DNA of 16,583 bases from JANRKG01 sp033763635 (GTDB lineage Bacteria > Cyanobacteriota > Cyanobacteriia > GCF-001939115), in assembly GCA_033763635.1 (NCBI GenBank), contig JANRKG010000044.1, positions 1 through 16,583 on the forward strand. The letters are read 5' to 3'. The notes under the pieces were generated by a model. The model did not search any database. It was not told the origin of the DNA and saw only the letters and a program-made list of their open reading frames with translations. The first letter of the stretch is position 1; every line of letters starts with the position of its first letter. The translations under genes and the position numbers were made by a program. Below are positions 13,451 to 16,583 of the stretch, piece by piece.

Positions 13451-13966
13451 TTAGACTCCCTCAAAAGCAGGAGGATAGACAACAATTCCCTTGTAATCCT
13501 CGCTGTAGCGGAGCAGGGGGCGCACCAGAAACGCTTCATCGGGAACGGAGAGAGAACAGGCGATCCGATATTGAAGGGCAGGCTCAAAGCCAAGACGGGC
13601 ATAGAATTCTGGATGCCCCAGAACGTTGATTAAGGGTTCCCCTGAAGTTTCTGCTAGTTCGATCCCTGCCTCGATCAGGGCACTGCCGATCCCCTGGCGC
13701 TGGTAGTCAGGATGGACCGCGATCGGAGCCAGAGCCAGTACCCAGGAGCGAGAAGGGCCAACCAGATCCACGTAGCTGAACAGGCCATGACCTACGATCG
13801 CCCCTTCTTTCTCCGCGACTAACGATAATTCAGGGACATAGCGATCGGAATGGCGGATGCGCTCTACCAGTTGGGCCTCATTTTCTCGACCAAAAGCCTG
13901 TTGATGGAGGGTGGCGATCGTAGGCTGGTCCTCAGCTTGCTCAGGACGAATCTGAAATTTCATCAT
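13451..13966 (-). CDS. GNAT family N-acetyltransferase
   Basis: A 171-residue GNAT protein, closest in layout to the YhbS-like group. It shows the acetyl-CoA binding motif A, LAPIAVHPDYQRQGIGSALI (residues 79-98, with the Q/RxxGxG/A loop at R90-G94), and the later GHPEFYARLGFEPA segment (117-130). It would transfer an acetyl group from acetyl-CoA to an amine; the substrate cannot be predicted. Two consecutive ATG codons (13966 and 13963) are possible starts, with only a weak GAG upstream. It follows the DUF2358 gene on the minus strand, but a hairpin at 13986-14005 separates them. Confidence 0.9.
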   Translation of the reverse strand: MMKFQIRPEQAEDQPTIATLHQQAFGRENEAQLVERIRHSDRYVPELSLVAEKEGAIVGHGLFSYVDLVGPSRSWVLALAPIAVHPDYQRQGIGSALIEAGIELAETSGEPLINVLGHPEFYARLGFEPALQYRIACSLSVPDEAFLVRPLLRYSEDYKGIVVYPPAFEGV

Positions 13967-13985
13967 GCACTCAACCAGAAACAGT

Positions 13986-14005
13986 AGAAGGGCATCAACC
14001 CTTCT
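13986..14005 (-). terminator. Hairpin between the DUF2358 and GNAT genes
   Basis: AGAAGGG (13986-13992) and CCCTTCT (13999-14005) are a perfect 7-bp stem with a 6-base loop, six bases after the DUF2358 stop. On the minus strand the tail is ACTGTTTCTGG, only moderately T-rich, so termination may be partial. Confidence 0.5.
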
Positions 14006-14010
14006 TGGTT

Positions 14011-14388
14011 TTAGCGAAAAAGCTGCTTTAGAACCTCTAACCGGGAGCAGTCCCAGTAGTCAATATGGGAAATAATGAGGTCTTTTTCGTTCAGTTTTAA
14101 CTCACTCCGCCCTGGAATGGAGACACGGGGTTTCCAGGGAAGGGGAGTGGTCCAACTGAGGGTCCAGCGGGTGTCGATGCGATCGGCCTGTCGCTCGATC
14201 GCATGGAGATCCAGCCGAGGATCGAGAAACCAGGTGCGGATAAAGCCGATCATCTGTTGGTAGCGATCGACCCCTCGAAATCGATTCAACGGATCTTCAA
14301 AGTACACATCCGGGGCATAGATGCTGTAGGTTTGCTCCTGGGGAAAACGAGCATAATCTTCCCTCAAAATCTGAATCAGATCGGTCAA
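14011..14388 (-). CDS. DUF2358 family protein
   Basis: A small NTF2-like protein of the DUF2358 family, seen in cyanobacteria and plastids; function unknown. The family core is clear: LIQILREDYARFPQEQTYSIYAPDVYFEDPLNRFRG, a central TRWTLSWTTPLPWKPRV strand pair and the C-terminal HIDYWDCSRLEVLKQLF. I favour TTG 14388 as start, giving 125 residues. An AGGAG lies eight bases before it, its first bases overlap the TGA stop of the upstream TolC gene (TTGA), and homologues begin near this point. An ATG at 14436 would add 16 residues overlapping the TolC gene by 52 bases, and its GGAGG is only one base away, too close. Translational coupling to the TolC gene is likely. Confidence 0.85.
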   Translation of the reverse strand: MTDLIQILREDYARFPQEQTYSIYAPDVYFEDPLNRFRGVDRYQQMIGFIRTWFLDPRLDLHAIERQADRIDTRWTLSWTTPLPWKPRVSIPGRSELKLNEKDLIISHIDYWDCSRLEVLKQLFR

Positions 14389-15974
14389 GGCCCTGGCTCC
14401 TGAAGTAGCTGACTGGCATTGACTTGATTTTGCCATGCCTCCAGGGTAATACCGAGCGCCTGATCCAGGGTGGTTAGAGCGTTAAATAGATCAATGCGAG
14501 CGTTCAACTCTTCTTGCTGAGCCGTAATGACCTGATTTTGCAGTTGCAGTAACTCAAAAATGTCACGTCCTCGGCCCCGTTGAGATTGTTCCTGGGCGTT
14601 GGCGGCCCGTTGTTCTGCTAACTGACGAGCCAGTTCCGTTGCCGAGATGCGAACAATTGCTGAATTCACATCCCGGAGCCGATCGCCCACTTCCAGTCGA
14701 ATGGTTTCCGTCAACCGAGCGCGATCGTTCTGCCGTTGCTGAAGACTAATCCGCGATCGTTGGGAGGCCGTTTCCAGACCTTGATCATCAAACACACGGC
14801 TGAGTACCAGGGCCGCTGACATTTGCGAGATTGGGCCTGTACTGGCATTGCCCTGTAAATCCAGCCCCCATTCCTGGTTATTACGAGCTATCAGCAAAGT
14901 GAGTTTTGCTGTCCGAATTTCATTATCTGTTTGAAGATAATCGGGGCGATTCTGATAAGCCGTTTGAACCAAAGTTTCCAGATTCAATTGGCGGACTCGC
15001 TGCAAGGTGTTGCTGTCTGTTTGGCGGAAGGCGGCAATTTCTCTCTCAGGAATCACAAGCTGTACCGTCTCAGGCAGTTCCAGGGTTTTCAGGAGTTCCG
15101 ACTGGGCCTGGGCTAACTGGTTTTGAAGGACAATCTTTTGGGCTTCTTGCGTCGCTAAGTTCGCTTGTATGTCCACCAGTTCTACCCTTGCCCTGCGGCC
15201 CGCATCTACAAGAACTTGGAACAGTTCTAACAGACGGCGTTGATTCGCGATGGAAATTTCCTGAATTCTCAGGGCTTCCTGCGCTCGTATCAGTGCACGG
15301 TAGGCAGTTGCCGTATTTGTGATGCGATCGATCAGCGTTCTGCGTAACTCCAACCTCCCCCTGGATTCACTCAGGCGTGCCACTTGAACCGGGGCTTCAT
15401 TGACAGCAGTTCCGGCTCCTCGGAGTAAGGGTTGGGTCACGGTGACAAGTGCAGGATCTTGACGGAACGGGTCTAAGCTGAGGGTTAGGGTGGTACCCAA
15501 AGAACTGCGGAGTCGCCCGACTACCTGGGTACTGCGGGTGTAAGTCGTTTCGGGAGGAAGCAAGACTGTCCCTCCAGAGGCCGAACTACCAAAACCCGGT
15601 ACCGTCAAAGACCCCAGACCGATAGAATTTGGTAACGTCCCCACGCTGGGCTGGGACAGTAGACGGCTGACCCCGATCCCGAATAAGGGTTGTACTTGCC
15701 AGTCAAAGGTACTCTCTGCCTCGCGCAGTTGTTGTCGTTGTACGAGCCTTTCTAAAGAAGCGTTTTTGAGTTCCCGATTGTTTTGCAGGAGAAGGGAAAT
15801 TGCTTCTTCCAGGCTTAATTCAAGGATGCGTTGTGGGCCAGGAATTACAGGAACAAGAGGAGAGACCTGGGCGATCGTTGGGGGAAGGGCCGTCGTTGTG
15901 ATGGAAGCGAAAGTTAGGATAGCGGTCGCTCCCATCCCAACTCGCCAACCTCGGAAGGCACGATCGTGCGGCAT
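14385..15974 (-). CDS. TolC family outer-membrane efflux protein
   Basis: An outer-membrane channel of the TolC type for tripartite export across the periplasm. With ATG 15974 (MPHDRAFRGW) the protein has 529 residues and a signal peptide: a basic start, the hydrophobic stretch VGMGATAILTFASITTTAL and probable cleavage near PPTIAQ. The two internally repeated OEP halves are seen as long glutamine/arginine-rich helices (LSLEEAISLLLQNNRELKNA early; LVQTAYQNRPDYLQTDNEI in the middle; a coiled coil ending QNQVITAQQEELNARIDLFN). The longer frame to 16058 would overlap the permease gene by 77 bases and put 28 residues before the signal, so I reject it. The ATG is seven bases after the permease stop, which points to one operon. 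No ribosome binding site is evident. Confidence 0.92.
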   Translation of the reverse strand: MPHDRAFRGWRVGMGATAILTFASITTTALPPTIAQVSPLVPVIPGPQRILELSLEEAISLLLQNNRELKNASLERLVQRQQLREAESTFDWQVQPLFGIGVSRLLSQPSVGTLPNSIGLGSLTVPGFGSSASGGTVLLPPETTYTRSTQVVGRLRSSLGTTLTLSLDPFRQDPALVTVTQPLLRGAGTAVNEAPVQVARLSESRGRLELRRTLIDRITNTATAYRALIRAQEALRIQEISIANQRRLLELFQVLVDAGRRARVELVDIQANLATQEAQKIVLQNQLAQAQSELLKTLELPETVQLVIPEREIAAFRQTDSNTLQRVRQLNLETLVQTAYQNRPDYLQTDNEIRTAKLTLLIARNNQEWGLDLQGNASTGPISQMSAALVLSRVFDDQGLETASQRSRISLQQRQNDRARLTETIRLEVGDRLRDVNSAIVRISATELARQLAEQRAANAQEQSQRGRGRDIFELLQLQNQVITAQQEELNARIDLFNALTTLDQALGITLEAWQNQVNASQLLQEPGP

Positions 15975-15981
15975 GAAGGGA

Positions 15982-16583
15982 TTAATCACCGCGTAATGCC
16001 TCCACAATATCAACATGGGTGGCACGGAGGGCCGGAAAAAAGCTGGACCCGACTCCAACTAAGATGGCAGAGGCCATTGCCCATCCTGCATTCGAGACAG
16101 AGAACTCGTAGGGAGCCTCTACGATCGTCGTGGTGACAATGTGAGTCAAGCCATGCACCGTGCCGATTGCCGCAGTACCTCCCAAAACGCTCAACAAAAC
16201 CGCCTCCAGGATAAATTGGAGCATAATATCGAATTCTGTTGCACCGATCGCCCGCCGCAGTCCGATCTCTTTGGTTCGTTCCAGGACAGAGGCGATCGTA
16301 ATATTCGCAATACCGACCCCACCGATAGCTAGCGCAATCAGGCCCACAACAGTCAGAGATCGGGATGCGATTTCCAGGGTTTCTTTTTCCTTCAGTAAAT
16401 TTTTAGCGTTACCATCCCAAATATAGACCTCAGCCCCTGGAAATTGCTTTTCTAAAAACTTTTCTAGTTTACGCTCCAGATTGCGGATATCTTCTAGACG
16501 ATGGGTGCCGATCCGTAGAACAGTCCAGCTTCCTTCACTCTGAAGCACCTTACTCATACTCTGGGTAATCCAGAGGGTGCCCC
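15982..16583 (-). CDS. MacB-type ABC transporter permease, C-terminal part
   Basis: The gene runs off the right end of the window; about 200 C-terminal residues are visible. They contain part of the periplasmic domain (RIGTHRLEDIRNLERKLEKFLEK) and then the FtsX/MacB membrane domain with three helices. Its hallmark is the segment GVGIANITIASVLERTKEIG followed by LRRAIGA, the coupling region facing the ATPase, and the end is FFPALRATHVDIVEALRGD. MacB-type proteins work as mechanotransmitters with a periplasmic adaptor and TolC to expel peptides, macrolides or lipids. The TolC-family gene seven bases downstream fits this. The ATP-binding subunit and the adaptor are not in the window. Confidence 0.92.
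   Translation of the reverse strand, partial: GTLWITQSMSKVLQSEGSWTVLRIGTHRLEDIRNLERKLEKFLEKQFPGAEVYIWDGNAKNLLKEKETLEIASRSLTVVGLIALAIGGVGIANITIASVLERTKEIGLRRAIGATEFDIMLQFILEAVLLSVLGGTAAIGTVHGLTHIVTTTIVEAPYEFSVSNAGWAMASAILVGVGSSFFPALRATHVDIVEALRGD

Overview
The window is almost certainly from a cyanobacterium. It holds a high-light-inducible chlorophyll-binding protein gene, two RpoD/SigA-family sigma factors (the principal one and a group 2 one), a DUF760 gene and a DUF2358 gene (families found mostly in cyanobacteria and plastids), and many GATCG/CGATC motifs, including one perfect HIP1 octamer (GCGATCGC at 2851-2858). A filamentous or Leptolyngbya-like freshwater lineage would fit, but that is inference.

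Layout. Positions 1-1053: 3' part of carB. 1054-1662: a leader region with an inverted repeat, a strong HLR1-like (RpaB) site and a likely 54-residue membrane protein. 1663-4263 (+): a SigD-like sigma factor, a DUF760 protein, and MutY carrying an intact C-terminal Nudix box and a palindromic insert in its N-terminus. 4264-6136: fbaA (-), with related structured repeats on both sides, then tRNA-Lys(UUU) (-). 6379-7844 (-): a SAM methyltransferase and a YbjN-type protein. 7943-8644 (+): an MGME1/RecB-like PD-(D/E)XK nuclease. 9081-10172 (+): a degenerate receiver protein with a NodB polysaccharide deacetylase directly behind it. 10440-10793 (+): a conserved-looking unknown. 10794-11719: a long gene-free stretch packed with six different 13-15 bp tandem duplications, leading into sigA (11720-12892, +). 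A perfect bidirectional terminator separates sigA from a convergent hli gene (13159-13332, -). 13451-16583 (-): an apparent operon running from a MacB-type ABC permease through a TolC-family outer-membrane protein to a DUF2358 protein, followed after a hairpin by a GNAT acetyltransferase.

Most of the coding content is housekeeping: pyrimidine/arginine precursor synthesis, transcription initiation, oxidative DNA repair, the aldolase of glycolysis and the Calvin cycle, and photoprotection. The permease and TolC genes probably belong to one tripartite export machine. No complete defence system, CRISPR array or transposase gene is visible. The most unusual material is non-coding: the cluster of tandem duplications before sigA, the in-frame palindrome in mutY, the two-hairpin repeats beside fbaA whose loops covary, and the candidate HLR1 sites.
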